Origin: Clostridia bacterium
GTDB taxonomy: Bacteria > Bacillota > Clostridia > Christensenellales > Borkfalkiaceae
Length of the DNA stretch: 39,731 nt
Direction: 5' to 3'
NCBI GenBank assembly: GCA_017397305.1
Contig: JAFQJB010000021.1
Location: forward strand, 1-39,731
Shown here: positions 7,633 to 15,414 of the stretch, piece by piece
How positions within the stretch are numbered: the stretch's first letter is position 1
Layout: each line of letters opens with the position of its first letter
Made by a program: the position numbers and the translations under genes
The notes under the pieces: model-generated
The model's input: only the letters and a program-made list of their open reading frames with translations
The model's database searches: none
What the model was told of the DNA's origin: nothing

Positions 7633-9414
7633 ATGCAAAACATTACCACATTACAATCCGGCTCGATTAAAATTAACGGGAAAGCCGACTATTACGTTAC
7701 CTTGGTTGAAAATTTGCACTTAAAAGACCGCGCTATTTGGGATAAATTCGTGCAAGTTTTCGTTGACCTTGCCGACGATAACGATAGAGGTTGGCGGTGT
7801 GAATATTGGGGTAAAAGCATGCGTGCCGCTTGCACTTGCTACTATTATTCTAGGGATATAGAACTTTATAACGTGCTTACCTATGCGGTAGAAAAGTTAT
7901 TAAAAACCCAGGACGAGTTTGGTAGGATTTCTTCTTATTCGGTGGAAAAGGAATTTAACGGCTGGGATATGTGGGGCAGAAAATACGTTATAAGCGGACT
8001 TTTGCATTACTATGATATTTGCGATAGTGACGCAATTAAAAAGCGAATTATGATTGCTCTAAAAATGCACGTTGATTATATTATAAGTAAGGTTGGAAAA
8101 GGTGACGGAAAGAAGGATATTACCTTGACGAGCACTACTTGGGGCGGTGTAAACTCATGCTCTATTTTAGAGACAATCATTAATTTTTATAATAGAAACA
8201 AAGAACAAAAATATCTTGACTTTGCTGAATACATCATATCCACAGGTGGTTGTGCGTGGGGTAATTTAATCGACGCGGTTAACGACAAATCTTTACGTCC
8301 AAGCCAGTATCCCGTGAAAAAAGCGTACGAAATGATGTCTTTTTTTGAAGGATTGCTTGAATATTACAAGATATGTGGGGACAAAAAATATCTTGATTCG
8401 GCATTGAATTTTATTGACGCGTTGCAAAAGCACGAAATAACCGTTATTGGATGTGCTGGGTGCAAGAGTGAAGAGTTTAACGACGCAAGTCGCGTTCAAA
8501 CAGACCCCGCAGTAGAGCCTATGCAAGAAACTTGCGTAACGGTAACGTGGATGCGCCTCTTAGCAAAAGCATTCTTTATAAGGGGCGACGTAAAATATGC
8601 GGATAGTTTTGAGATTTCAGCACTAAACGGACTTTATGGCAGTATAAACGTCAACAATTTGCCAAGTGTGAAAATACATACCGATGAAGAATGCGGAACT
8701 TTTGCTTTCGATAGTTATAGCCCGCTTTTAGATAGCACTAGGAATAGGGGAATAGGTGGGTTTAGGAATTTACCAGGTGGCGGATATTATGGTTGCTGTG
8801 CTTGTATTGGTGGCGTTGCCGTAGCCTTAGTCCCCTTAACCGCCGTGCTAAAGGATGATAAAAACGTTTACGTAAACGCATACTACGATGGAAAATTTTG
8901 CGTTGATGAGGACTTGTCTTTTACCATAAAAAGCAATTATCCTATAGACGATAACGTATTGATTACAATCACCAATTCTTGCGATAAGAAAATAAAGATT
9001 AAACTTAGGGTTCCCGCTTGGTGTGACGACTTTTCGGTGCAAACGGACGGAGCGGTAAAAGGCGTTAAAGCGGGGTACAAGGAAGTTATAAAGGCTTGGA
9101 AAGTCGGCGACGAGATTAAAATCGATATTAAAAAGAGTGTAAAACCTTTTGAGCTTAACGGATATACCTCGTATTCGTATGGACCGATATTGCTTGCTAG
9201 GGACGATAAAAAAGAAAAGGTTATAGGGGAACTTTCTAACGTCGGTTTGGACCTAAATAAAGCAACGTTTAATAGAGTCAAGGAAGCCGATAACGAATTG
9301 ATTCGCTTTGAAGTGGTGGATAAAAATAAAAAGATAATATTAACCGATTACGCATCTTGCGGAAAAGTATGGAATCAAAACAATAAACTATCCGTTTGGT
9401 TTAAGAGTGAGTAA
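7633..9414 (+). CDS. Glycoside hydrolase family 127 (DUF1680), beta-L-arabinofuranosidase-like
   Basis: This 593-residue protein has the GH127/DUF1680 architecture, an (alpha/alpha) barrel followed by beta-sandwich domains. The characterised family member HypBA1 uses a cysteine nucleophile in a zinc site made by Glu-x-Cys and Cys-Cys. Here E299-T-C301 (QETC) and C388-C389 (YYGCCACIGG) fit that pattern, and E280/E281 is a candidate acid/base. There is no signal peptide, so it would act on imported oligosaccharides in the cytoplasm. The gene stands alone with its own promoter. DUF1680 proteins vary in substrate, so arabinofuranosidase activity is only the best guess. Confidence 0.85.
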   Translation: MQNITTLQSGSIKINGKADYYVTLVENLHLKDRAIWDKFVQVFVDLADDNDRGWRCEYWGKSMRAACTCYYYSRDIELYNVLTYAVEKLLKTQDEFGRISSYSVEKEFNGWDMWGRKYVISGLLHYYDICDSDAIKKRIMIALKMHVDYIISKVGKGDGKKDITLTSTTWGGVNSCSILETIINFYNRNKEQKYLDFAEYIISTGGCAWGNLIDAVNDKSLRPSQYPVKKAYEMMSFFEGLLEYYKICGDKKYLDSALNFIDALQKHEITVIGCAGCKSEEFNDASRVQTDPAVEPMQETCVTVTWMRLLAKAFFIRGDVKYADSFEISALNGLYGSINVNNLPSVKIHTDEECGTFAFDSYSPLLDSTRNRGIGGFRNLPGGGYYGCCACIGGVAVALVPLTAVLKDDKNVYVNAYYDGKFCVDEDLSFTIKSNYPIDDNVLITITNSCDKKIKIKLRVPAWCDDFSVQTDGAVKGVKAGYKEVIKAWKVGDEIKIDIKKSVKPFELNGYTSYSYGPILLARDDKKEKVIGELSNVGLDLNKATFNRVKEADNELIRFEVVDKNKKIILTDYASCGKVWNQNNKLSVWFKSE

Positions 9415-9459
9415 AATAAAGAATAGAGATTAAGCCATCCTCGAAACGTGAACGTAAGT

Positions 9460-9583
9460 GAACTATAATGCAACAAAAGGTGCTATCATGTGAGCAAAGC
9501 GAACTATAATTCAAATTTGCATTAATAAAAAATAATAACTCGCTGTCCGCTCGTATGATAGTTGCTATCGCAACATTATAGTC
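9460..9583. repeat. Imperfect inverted-repeat element (about 124 bp)
   Basis: The left arm (9460-9502, starting GAACTATAATGCAAC) and the reverse complement of the right arm (9540-9583, starting GACTATAATGTTGCG) share most of about 43 positions, including CTATCAT and GAGC blocks. Such long imperfect palindromes between genes resemble small non-autonomous elements (MITE-like) or structured repeats. No transposase is nearby. Confidence 0.55.
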
Positions 9584-9603
9584 AAATTTTGCAAATTTGA
9601 CGT

Positions 9604-9637
9604 AAAAAAGGCGACAAGAAAAACTTGTCGCTTTTTT
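9604..9637. terminator. Bidirectional hairpin terminator
   Basis: An 8-bp GC-rich stem (GCGACAAG with CTTGTCGC) is flanked by A and T tracts. On the minus strand it directly follows the partial tRNA-Leu 3' end, as if it terminated a lost tRNA copy. Confidence 0.6.
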
Positions 9638-9785
9638 GGTGCGGATAAAGGGGACTTGGCGTCTGTGCGCCCTTCTCCGATAAAACGTCCACTGGACGTT
9701 TTACCCTACGGGAAATTTGCAAAGCAAATTTTCTCCTCATGTATCTCCGCTTCGCTACGATAGCTTCGCCCAAGTCCCTTTCTCC
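9636..9785. repeat. Palindromic element bordered by a partial copy of the tRNA-Leu 3' end
   Basis: The left border TTTGGTGCGGATAAA followed by GGGGACTTG repeats the 3' end of tRNA-Leu at 9841-9863 with one extra G. The right border (9767-9784) is an imperfect inverted copy of 9646-9663. Inside are smaller perfect hairpins such as AAAACGTCC-ACT-GGACGTTTT and AAATTTGC-AAA-GCAAATTT. It may be a remnant of integration at the tRNA gene or a tRNA-derived repeat. Confidence 0.5.
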
Positions 9786-9794
9786 TTATATACG

Positions 9795-9842
9795 CAAAAA
9801 AAGAGTTCCACAACAAACCTTGCGGTTCGTTTTAGAACTCTT
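9795..9842 (-). terminator. Terminator of tRNA-Leu
   Basis: Minus strand: AAGAGTTC pairs with GAACTCTT around an inner stem with a GCAA tetraloop (AACGAACC with GGTTTGTT), then a T tract. It begins right after the CCA end. Confidence 0.75.
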
Positions 9843-9925
9843 TGGTGCGGATAAAGGGACTTGAACCCCCACGGTCTCCCACTAGATCCTAAGTCTAGCG
9901 CGTCTGCCAATTCCGCCATATCCGC
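9843..9925 (-). tRNA. tRNA-Leu (anticodon UAG)
   Basis: The acceptor arms GCGGATA and TATCCGC pair fully and CCA is encoded. The anticodon arm CTAGA-CTTAGGA-TCTAG carries UAG, which reads CUN leucine codons. There is a class II variable arm, and a T arm with TTCAAGT. It is followed by its own terminator. Confidence 0.95.
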
Positions 9926-10027
9926 GTGAATTTTATTATAGCACATTAAAATAAATTTTACAAATATTTAACGGGGGAATTTGCTTAATTTTAATAAATT
10001 TTATTTTGCATTTTGTTTTGCTTACCA

Positions 10028-10056
10028 TTGACAGCCAAATTTTTATGGTTTATACT
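10028..10056 (+). promoter_or_regulatory. Sigma-A promoter of mgsA
   Basis: TTGACA, 17-bp spacer, TATACT. The -10 element is the left end of the inverted repeat at 10051-10079. Confidence 0.75.
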
Positions 10057-10079
10057 ATAAAATAGAGTTTTATAGTATA
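10051..10079 (+). promoter_or_regulatory. Perfect 12-5-12 inverted repeat over the mgsA start site
   Basis: TATACTATAAAA and TTTTATAGTATA are exact reverse complements around a 5-base centre. The repeat runs from the -10 element to just before the AGGAGA site at 10082. It could be a repressor operator, or an RNA hairpin that limits ribosome access. Confidence 0.6.
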
Positions 10080-10093
10080 AATAGGAGAAATAT

Positions 10094-10480
10094 ATGGCAA
10101 AAGAAATAAAAACTATTGCTTTAATTGCACACGACAATAAAAAGCAAGAAATGATTGAATGGGCAATAAAAAATAAAGACGTTCTAGCACGTTACCAACT
10201 TTGTGGAACGGGTACAACGTCTAAAAGGGTTGCCGATGCAACGGGACTTAACGTAAAAGGGTACTTATCGGGGCCACTTGGTGGCGACCAACAAATCGGT
10301 GCACTTGCTGCACAAGGTGAGATAGACGTAATCGTCTTTTTCTGCGACCCCTTGCAAGCACAACCGCACGACCCCGACGTTAAGGCACTTCTTAGAATAG
10401 CAAACGTTTATAACGTGCCTATTGCAACAAACGTTGCAACCGCTGACCTTGTTATAAGTTCACCATTCGTTACTAAATAA
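10094..10480 (+). CDS. mgsA: Methylglyoxal synthase
   Basis: This cytoplasmic enzyme converts dihydroxyacetone phosphate to methylglyoxal and phosphate, a bypass of lower glycolysis that relieves sugar-phosphate overload. The 128-residue protein carries the family signatures GTGTTS, SGPLGGDQQIGA and FFCDPLQAQPHDPDV, with the catalytic aspartates in the last two blocks. It begins behind AGGAGA. Its 3' end overlaps the convergent YhcH-family gene by 8 bases. The inverted repeat in its promoter suggests dedicated control. Confidence 0.95.
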   Translation: MAKEIKTIALIAHDNKKQEMIEWAIKNKDVLARYQLCGTGTTSKRVADATGLNVKGYLSGPLGGDQQIGALAAQGEIDVIVFFCDPLQAQPHDPDVKALLRIANVYNVPIATNVATADLVISSPFVTK

Positions 10481-10922
10481 TCCCAACGGGTATTTTAACA
10501 ACCACCTTTTTTATGGGGGCGGGGGCGGTTACCGCTATGCATTGGTGCAAATCTTCTGGGAACATTATTCCAAAAGTGCCTTCAAGTAAAAGTGCTTTAT
10601 CGAAAGCCTTGGGGGAATAATGCACAACGTCTTTAACTTCGTTATACTCGTTGATAGGCTGGTTATCCGCTAAATCTTGTTTAAGCACGGCTTCTTCGCC
10701 ACAAACAACGTATTGAAGGTCAAGATATTTTCTATGTGCTTCCATTTTAACTGCTTCAAACGGCTTTGTGGTATATTCCAAAACGTTTGCAAAAGTTCCG
10801 TCTAAAATGGGGTGCTTGCCCGCTTCAACGTTTGCGGAGTTTAACAAAAATTCTGTTATTGCCTTAGCGAGCTTTTGGTCTTTAATATAGTTTGACAAAT
10901 TTTCAAGCTTATCTATATACAT
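10473..10922 (-). CDS. YhcH/YjgK/YiaL-family protein
   Basis: This 149-residue cupin-like beta-barrel family (DUF386) is linked to sugar-acid and sialic-acid catabolism, with anomerase activity proposed for some members. The metal-binding region is visible as EAHRKYLDLQYV and FPEDLHQC. It is transcribed convergently with mgsA, overlapping its end by 8 bases, from its own promoter at 10947-10975. The substrate cannot be told from the sequence. No sialic-acid genes are near. Confidence 0.85.
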   Translation of the reverse strand: MYIDKLENLSNYIKDQKLAKAITEFLLNSANVEAGKHPILDGTFANVLEYTTKPFEAVKMEAHRKYLDLQYVVCGEEAVLKQDLADNQPINEYNEVKDVVHYSPKAFDKALLLEGTFGIMFPEDLHQCIAVTAPAPIKKVVVKIPVGII

Positions 10923-10946
10923 TTTTTCACCTCGTTTTTTTCTTTA

Positions 10947-10975
10947 ATTTTAGTCTAAAACGATAAAAAAGTCAA
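10947..10975 (-). promoter_or_regulatory. Sigma-A promoter of the YhcH-family gene
   Basis: Minus strand TTGACT, 17-bp spacer, TAAAAT; a GAGGTG site precedes the ATG at 10922. Confidence 0.65.
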
Positions 10976-10992
10976 GGAGTAAACAAAACAAA

Positions 10993-12063
10993 ATGGATAT
11001 TTCTAAAATTGACAAAAATATGGTAAAAAACGAAGAAGTTTATACCACTGACGATAAAGATATATACACTATACCACACGTAAAGTTTGACCTTTACGGT
11101 GTGTTTTATGATGCTCAAGATTGCACCTTTAGAAGAATAGATAAAGAAGCAGCAAGCAAGGCTGGAATAGGTGTAAATTTCCTACACAAATGCACTGCTG
11201 GTGGCAGAATTCGTTTTAGAACAAACTCAACCTTATTTTCCGTTCACGTGAAGTATTTGGGTATGTCCCCAGGGGATAATATGAGTGAGATTGCTAGAAG
11301 TGGTGTTATTTTGTTAGAGGAACGCATTGATGGAAGTTTTTGGACACAAATGGTAACAAGGCTTTCTATTGACCCCAAAGAGAATATTTCATCTTGCAAC
11401 CTTTCTGGAGAGATGAAAAATTATATTTTGTATTTGCCTAACTATAACACCATAACCGAACTTAAAATAGGTTTAAGCAAAGGTGCAAAAGTTGAAGGTG
11501 GAAAAAAGTATAAGGATATTTTGCCTATACTTTATTACGGCTCGTCAATTACGCAAGGGGGGTGTGCTGCAAGGGCAGACGCGTCTTACCAAGCAATAAT
11601 ATCAAAATGGAACAACATTGACTTTATAAACCTTGGTTTTTCGGGTTCTGCAACGGCACAACCGTCTGTGGTTGAATATATGTGTGGGATAGATTGTTCG
11701 CTTTTCGTTATGGATTATGATTATAATGCCCCAAACGCCGACTACCTTGAAAAAACACACTATCCACTTTACGAAAGTTTTAGAAAAACCCACCCAAATA
11801 CACCGATATTGATGGTTTCTAAACCCGATATGGAAAATGAACATCAAGAAGAGGAACGGCAAAAGGTTATAAAAGCCTCTTATAGAAGAGCAAGAAGAAG
11901 TGGGGATAAAAACGTTTACTTTTATAACGGCAAAAATTTCTTTAATATAGACAATAGAGAAATTTGCACGGTAGATAGGTGCCACCCCAACACTTTAGGT
12001 ATGTATTTAATGGCTAAAAAGTTATATGCAAAAATGAAAAAAATTAGCAAGGACTTTATCTAA
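10993..12063 (+). CDS. SGNH/GDSL-type hydrolase with N-terminal beta domain
   Basis: The 356-residue protein combines an N-terminal beta-sandwich of the kind found in SsfX3/acetyl-xylan-esterase-like hydrolases (about 1-175) with a C-terminal SGNH esterase domain. Block I is GSSITQGG with Ser185 as likely nucleophile, a glycine block is NLGFSGSA, and the catalytic Asp/His pair is VDRCHPN. The third block reads DYDYNAP rather than GxND, as in some carbohydrate esterase relatives. There is no signal peptide. It overlaps the glycerate kinase gene by one base (TAATG), so the two are co-translated. Deacylation of a carbohydrate is the likely role. Confidence 0.78.
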   Translation: MDISKIDKNMVKNEEVYTTDDKDIYTIPHVKFDLYGVFYDAQDCTFRRIDKEAASKAGIGVNFLHKCTAGGRIRFRTNSTLFSVHVKYLGMSPGDNMSEIARSGVILLEERIDGSFWTQMVTRLSIDPKENISSCNLSGEMKNYILYLPNYNTITELKIGLSKGAKVEGGKKYKDILPILYYGSSITQGGCAARADASYQAIISKWNNIDFINLGFSGSATAQPSVVEYMCGIDCSLFVMDYDYNAPNADYLEKTHYPLYESFRKTHPNTPILMVSKPDMENEHQEEERQKVIKASYRRARRSGDKNVYFYNGKNFFNIDNREICTVDRCHPNTLGMYLMAKKLYAKMKKISKDFI

Positions 12064-13199
12064 TGAAAAAATTTATTTTAATCCCCGATAGTTTTAAGGG
12101 CACAATGTCTTCAAAAGAGATTTGTGGGATAATGAAAGATTCAATACTAAAAGAATTTAGAGATGCAGAGGTTGTTTCCGTTCCCGTTGCGGACGGCGGA
12201 GAGGGAAGTGTGGACTGCTTTTTAACCGCACTTAAAGGCAAAAGAGTGGAATGCACGGCAAAAGGACCTTACTTTGAAGAAATGAAAGGCTTTTACGGGC
12301 TTATAGAGGGCGGAAAGACGGCGGTAATCGAAATGGCGGCAGTTGCTGGCTTGCCCCTTGTAGAAGGCTGTAAAAACCCCCTTAAAACAACCACGTACGG
12401 CGTTGGTGAACTTATTTTGCACGCGGTAAAAGGTGGTGCGAAGAAGATTATTTTGGGGCTTGGAGGCTCATGCACTAACGATTTGGGGTGCGGTATGGCA
12501 TCAGCACTCGGTATAGAGTTTTTTGACGATAGCAATAACAAGTTTATTCCCACGGGAGAAAGCCTTTCAAAGATTAAAAAAATAGATATTAGCAACAAGG
12601 CGAAAGAACTTAACGGAGTTCAAATCGTTGCTATGTGCGACGTGGATAATTTGCCTTACGGAAAGAGCGGAGCATCATACGTTTTCGCGGCTCAAAAGGG
12701 TGCGGATGAAAGGGCGATTGAAATACTAGATAGTGGCGTTAAAAGTGGTTGCAACGTCATTAAAGAGTGTTTAGGGGTTGACGTAGAAACCCTTAAAGGC
12801 GGTGGCGCGGCAGGTGCTTTGGGCGCAGGTGTCGTTGCCTTTTTAGGCGGGCAATTAAAGATGGGGATAGATACCGTTCTTGAAACGGTCGGCTTTGAAA
12901 AAATGCTTGAAAATGCCCATTTTGTGTTTACGGGCGAGGGTAAAATCGACGGGCAAAGCTTACGTGGAAAAGTCGTTATAGGCGTTGCTAGGGCGTCTAA
13001 AAAGGCGGGTGTTCCCGTGATTGCCGTTGTCGGTGGTGCCGAGGGCGATATGCAAAAGGCTTACGAAGAGGGGGTTACGGCAATATTTTCCATAAACCGC
13101 ATGCCAGAAGCTTTTGAGACGGCAAGGTATAAAAGTCAGCAAAATCTTGCCTTTGCAATGGATAATTTGCTTAAAACCTTGAAAATCAATTATAAATAA
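12063..13199 (+). CDS. Glycerate kinase (GlxK/GarK family)
   Basis: This enzyme phosphorylates D-glycerate with ATP, feeding glycerate from sugar acids or serine into glycolysis. The 378-residue protein starts with the family motif IPDSFKGTMSS and shows PVADGGEGSVDC, the GLGGSCTNDLGCGMASALG nucleotide block and FTGEGKIDGQSLRGK, all in the expected order. The ATG overlaps the stop of the SGNH hydrolase gene. The pairing with an esterase and the nearby YhcH gene suggests use of a sugar-acid derivative, but that is inference. Confidence 0.93.
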   Translation: MKKFILIPDSFKGTMSSKEICGIMKDSILKEFRDAEVVSVPVADGGEGSVDCFLTALKGKRVECTAKGPYFEEMKGFYGLIEGGKTAVIEMAAVAGLPLVEGCKNPLKTTTYGVGELILHAVKGGAKKIILGLGGSCTNDLGCGMASALGIEFFDDSNNKFIPTGESLSKIKKIDISNKAKELNGVQIVAMCDVDNLPYGKSGASYVFAAQKGADERAIEILDSGVKSGCNVIKECLGVDVETLKGGGAAGALGAGVVAFLGGQLKMGIDTVLETVGFEKMLENAHFVFTGEGKIDGQSLRGKVVIGVARASKKAGVPVIAVVGGAEGDMQKAYEEGVTAIFSINRMPEAFETARYKSQQNLAFAMDNLLKTLKINYK

Positions 13200-13228
13200 T
13201 TGACACAATAATTTTTTAGTGTTAAAAT
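13200..13228 (+). promoter_or_regulatory. Sigma-A promoter of glnN
   Basis: TTGACA, 17-bp spacer, TAAAAT, beginning at the base after the glycerate kinase stop codon. Confidence 0.7.
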
Positions 13229-13261
13229 CATTAAAATTCTAACTACACTTAAGGAGAAAGT

Positions 13262-15364
13262 ATGGACGGAAAGAACATTCCGGAAATTTTCGGTACGAAC
13301 GTTTTTAACGAAAAGGTAATGAAAGAGCGATTGCCCAAAGAATCGTATAGTGCGGTAAAACGCGCAATGAGAGGCGAAGAACCCCTTTCTTATGAACACG
13401 CAAAGGTGGTTGCTTCGGCAATGAAAGAGTGGGCTATTGAAAAGGGGGCAACCCACTTTACCCACTGGTTCCAACCGATGACTGGGATTACCGCCGAAAA
13501 ACACGACAGCTTTATTGAAAAGAGCGGTGAGTGTGAGGTTATTATGAAGTTTTCTGAAAAGTCGCTGGTTAAAGGCGAATCGGATGCTTCAAGTTTTCCT
13601 TCTGGTGGACTTCGCGCAACCTTTGAAGCGCGCGGTTACACGGCTTGGGACCCCACTTCATACGCATTTGTAAAGGACGGCAGTCTTTATATTCCTACCG
13701 CGTTTTGTTCGTATAGCGGTGAGGCTCTTGACAAAAAGACACCCTTGCTTCGCTCTATGGAAGCGTTTAATAAGCAAGCACTCCGCGTGCTAAGGTTGTT
13801 TGGTAACGATAAGGTTAAAAGGGTAACCCCAACCGTCGGTGCTGAGCAAGAGTATTTTTTGATTGATAAAAGTGTTTACGAAAAGAGGTTAGACCTCGTA
13901 CACTGCGGTAGAACGTTGTTTGGCGCAAGACCGTCTAAGGGACAAGAACTTGAGGACCACTATTACGGAGCGATAAAATCAAAGGTTTCGGCATTTATGA
14001 AAGACCTTGATAGCGAACTTTGGAAACTTGGTGTTTACGCAAAAACTAAGCACAACGAAGTTGCACCTGCTCAGCACGAACTTGCACCTATCTACACGTC
14101 AACAAACACTGCATCCGACCATAACCAACTTACTATGGAACTTTTAAAGAGCGTTGCAAACAAGCACGATTTGGTTTGCTTGCTCCACGAAAAACCTTTC
14201 GAGTCGGTTAGCGGTAGTGGTAAACATAACAACTGGTCAGTATCTACCGATACGGGAGAAAACCTTTTAGAGCCGGGGGATACCCCGAATAAAAACGCAC
14301 AATTCTTGCTTTTCTTGGTTGCGGTTATTAAAGCCGTGGACGAGTATCAAGACTTGCTTAGAATAAGCGTTGCAACGGCTGGGAACGACCACAGACTTGG
14401 CGCAAGCGAGGCTCCCCCCGCAATAATCTCTATCTATCTTGGTGAAGAATTAGACGAGATTTTGCGTTCCATCGAGAGCGGGGAAGAATATAGTGTAAAA
14501 CAAAAGAGCGAACTTAAAATCGGCGTGTCGGCACTCCCGCCAATACCAAAAGATTCTACCGATAGAAACAGAACTTCACCCTTTGCATTTACTGGTAATA
14601 AGTTTGAGTTCCGTATGGTAGGCTCGTCCGCAAACATCGCTTGTCCTAACTTTATTCTAAACGCAATCGTTGCTGAAGAACTTCGCGTGTTTGCCGATAG
14701 GTTAGAGGGTGCAACCGACTTTAACGTTGAACTTGACCTTTTGATTAAAGAGACTATAAGAAATCATAAACGCATATTGTTTAGTGGAAACAACTATTCT
14801 AAAGAGTGGGAAAAGGAAGCCGAAAAACGTGGGCTTTTGAACTTAAAGACAACGGTAGACGCACTTCCGCATTACACCGAAAAGAAAAACGTTGAACTTT
14901 TTGAACGTCACAAGATTTTGTCCGAGAATGAAATTCATTCGAGAATGGAAATTCTTTTAGAAAATTACAGCAATATCGTGCACATCGAAGCGCTTACCGC
15001 AATCGATATGGCAAGAAAAGAAATTTTGCCGTCGGTTATCGGGTATCAGTCCTTTTTGCTTAAAGAAATCAACCTCAAAAAACGTTCACGCATATCTTTA
15101 TCGAGGGTGCTCGAGAGAGAACTTGTTAGAAAGCTTGCTTCCCTTTCGGAAAAATTCCATTACGCACTAAACAAACTTACGCACGACGTAGAACGCTATA
15201 AAGCGACTTGGACCAATCTAGAAAAGGCAAAATATTGCAAGGACGTGTTGCTCTTCGATATGCAAAAACTTAGAGAGTATGCTGACGAAATGGAATTATA
15301 TACGGGTAAGAGCTTTATCGATTGCCCAACCTATGAAGACATTTTGTATAGTGTAAAATATTAA
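13262..15364 (+). CDS. glnN: Glutamine synthetase type III
   Basis: This cytoplasmic enzyme makes glutamine from glutamate, ammonia and ATP. At 700 residues it has GSIII length, far longer than type I. Blocks typical of GSIII are THFTHWFQPMTG near residue 62, SFPSGGLRATFEARGYTAWD, GAEQEYFLID, KHNEVAPAQHELAP, GSGKHNNWS and AGNDHRLGASEAPP. It has an AGGAGA site, its own promoter and a shared bidirectional terminator. Assimilation of free ammonia by this enzyme fits with the nearby NAD synthase apparently having lost its glutaminase. Confidence 0.96.
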   Translation: MDGKNIPEIFGTNVFNEKVMKERLPKESYSAVKRAMRGEEPLSYEHAKVVASAMKEWAIEKGATHFTHWFQPMTGITAEKHDSFIEKSGECEVIMKFSEKSLVKGESDASSFPSGGLRATFEARGYTAWDPTSYAFVKDGSLYIPTAFCSYSGEALDKKTPLLRSMEAFNKQALRVLRLFGNDKVKRVTPTVGAEQEYFLIDKSVYEKRLDLVHCGRTLFGARPSKGQELEDHYYGAIKSKVSAFMKDLDSELWKLGVYAKTKHNEVAPAQHELAPIYTSTNTASDHNQLTMELLKSVANKHDLVCLLHEKPFESVSGSGKHNNWSVSTDTGENLLEPGDTPNKNAQFLLFLVAVIKAVDEYQDLLRISVATAGNDHRLGASEAPPAIISIYLGEELDEILRSIESGEEYSVKQKSELKIGVSALPPIPKDSTDRNRTSPFAFTGNKFEFRMVGSSANIACPNFILNAIVAEELRVFADRLEGATDFNVELDLLIKETIRNHKRILFSGNNYSKEWEKEAEKRGLLNLKTTVDALPHYTEKKNVELFERHKILSENEIHSRMEILLENYSNIVHIEALTAIDMARKEILPSVIGYQSFLLKEINLKKRSRISLSRVLERELVRKLASLSEKFHYALNKLTHDVERYKATWTNLEKAKYCKDVLLFDMQKLREYADEMELYTGKSFIDCPTYEDILYSVKY

Positions 15365-15374
15365 TTTAAGCATT

Positions 15375-15404
15375 AAAAAAAGACCTCAAACGAGGTCTTT
15401 TTTT
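15375..15404. terminator. Bidirectional terminator between glnN and the antiporter gene
   Basis: A perfect 13-bp stem (A tract, GACCTC, loop AAAC, GAGGTC, T tract) serving both converging genes. Confidence 0.85.
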
Positions 15405-15414
15405 GTTTTAATTA

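Larger units (their letters stand above)
9415..9842. other. Gene-free stretch with palindromic elements and terminators
   Basis: No coding region is supported between the GH127 gene and tRNA-Leu. The stretch holds an imperfect palindromic element (9460-9583), a terminator-like hairpin (9604-9637), a second palindromic element with a copy of the tRNA-Leu 3' end at its border (9636-9785), and the tRNA terminator (9795-9842). Confidence 0.7.

Noticed and set aside
9755..9946. Minus-strand open frame of 63 codons containing ADMAELADALDLGSSG
   Set aside because: It is the familiar spurious translation of tRNA-Leu and its flanks; the tRNA explains the sequence.
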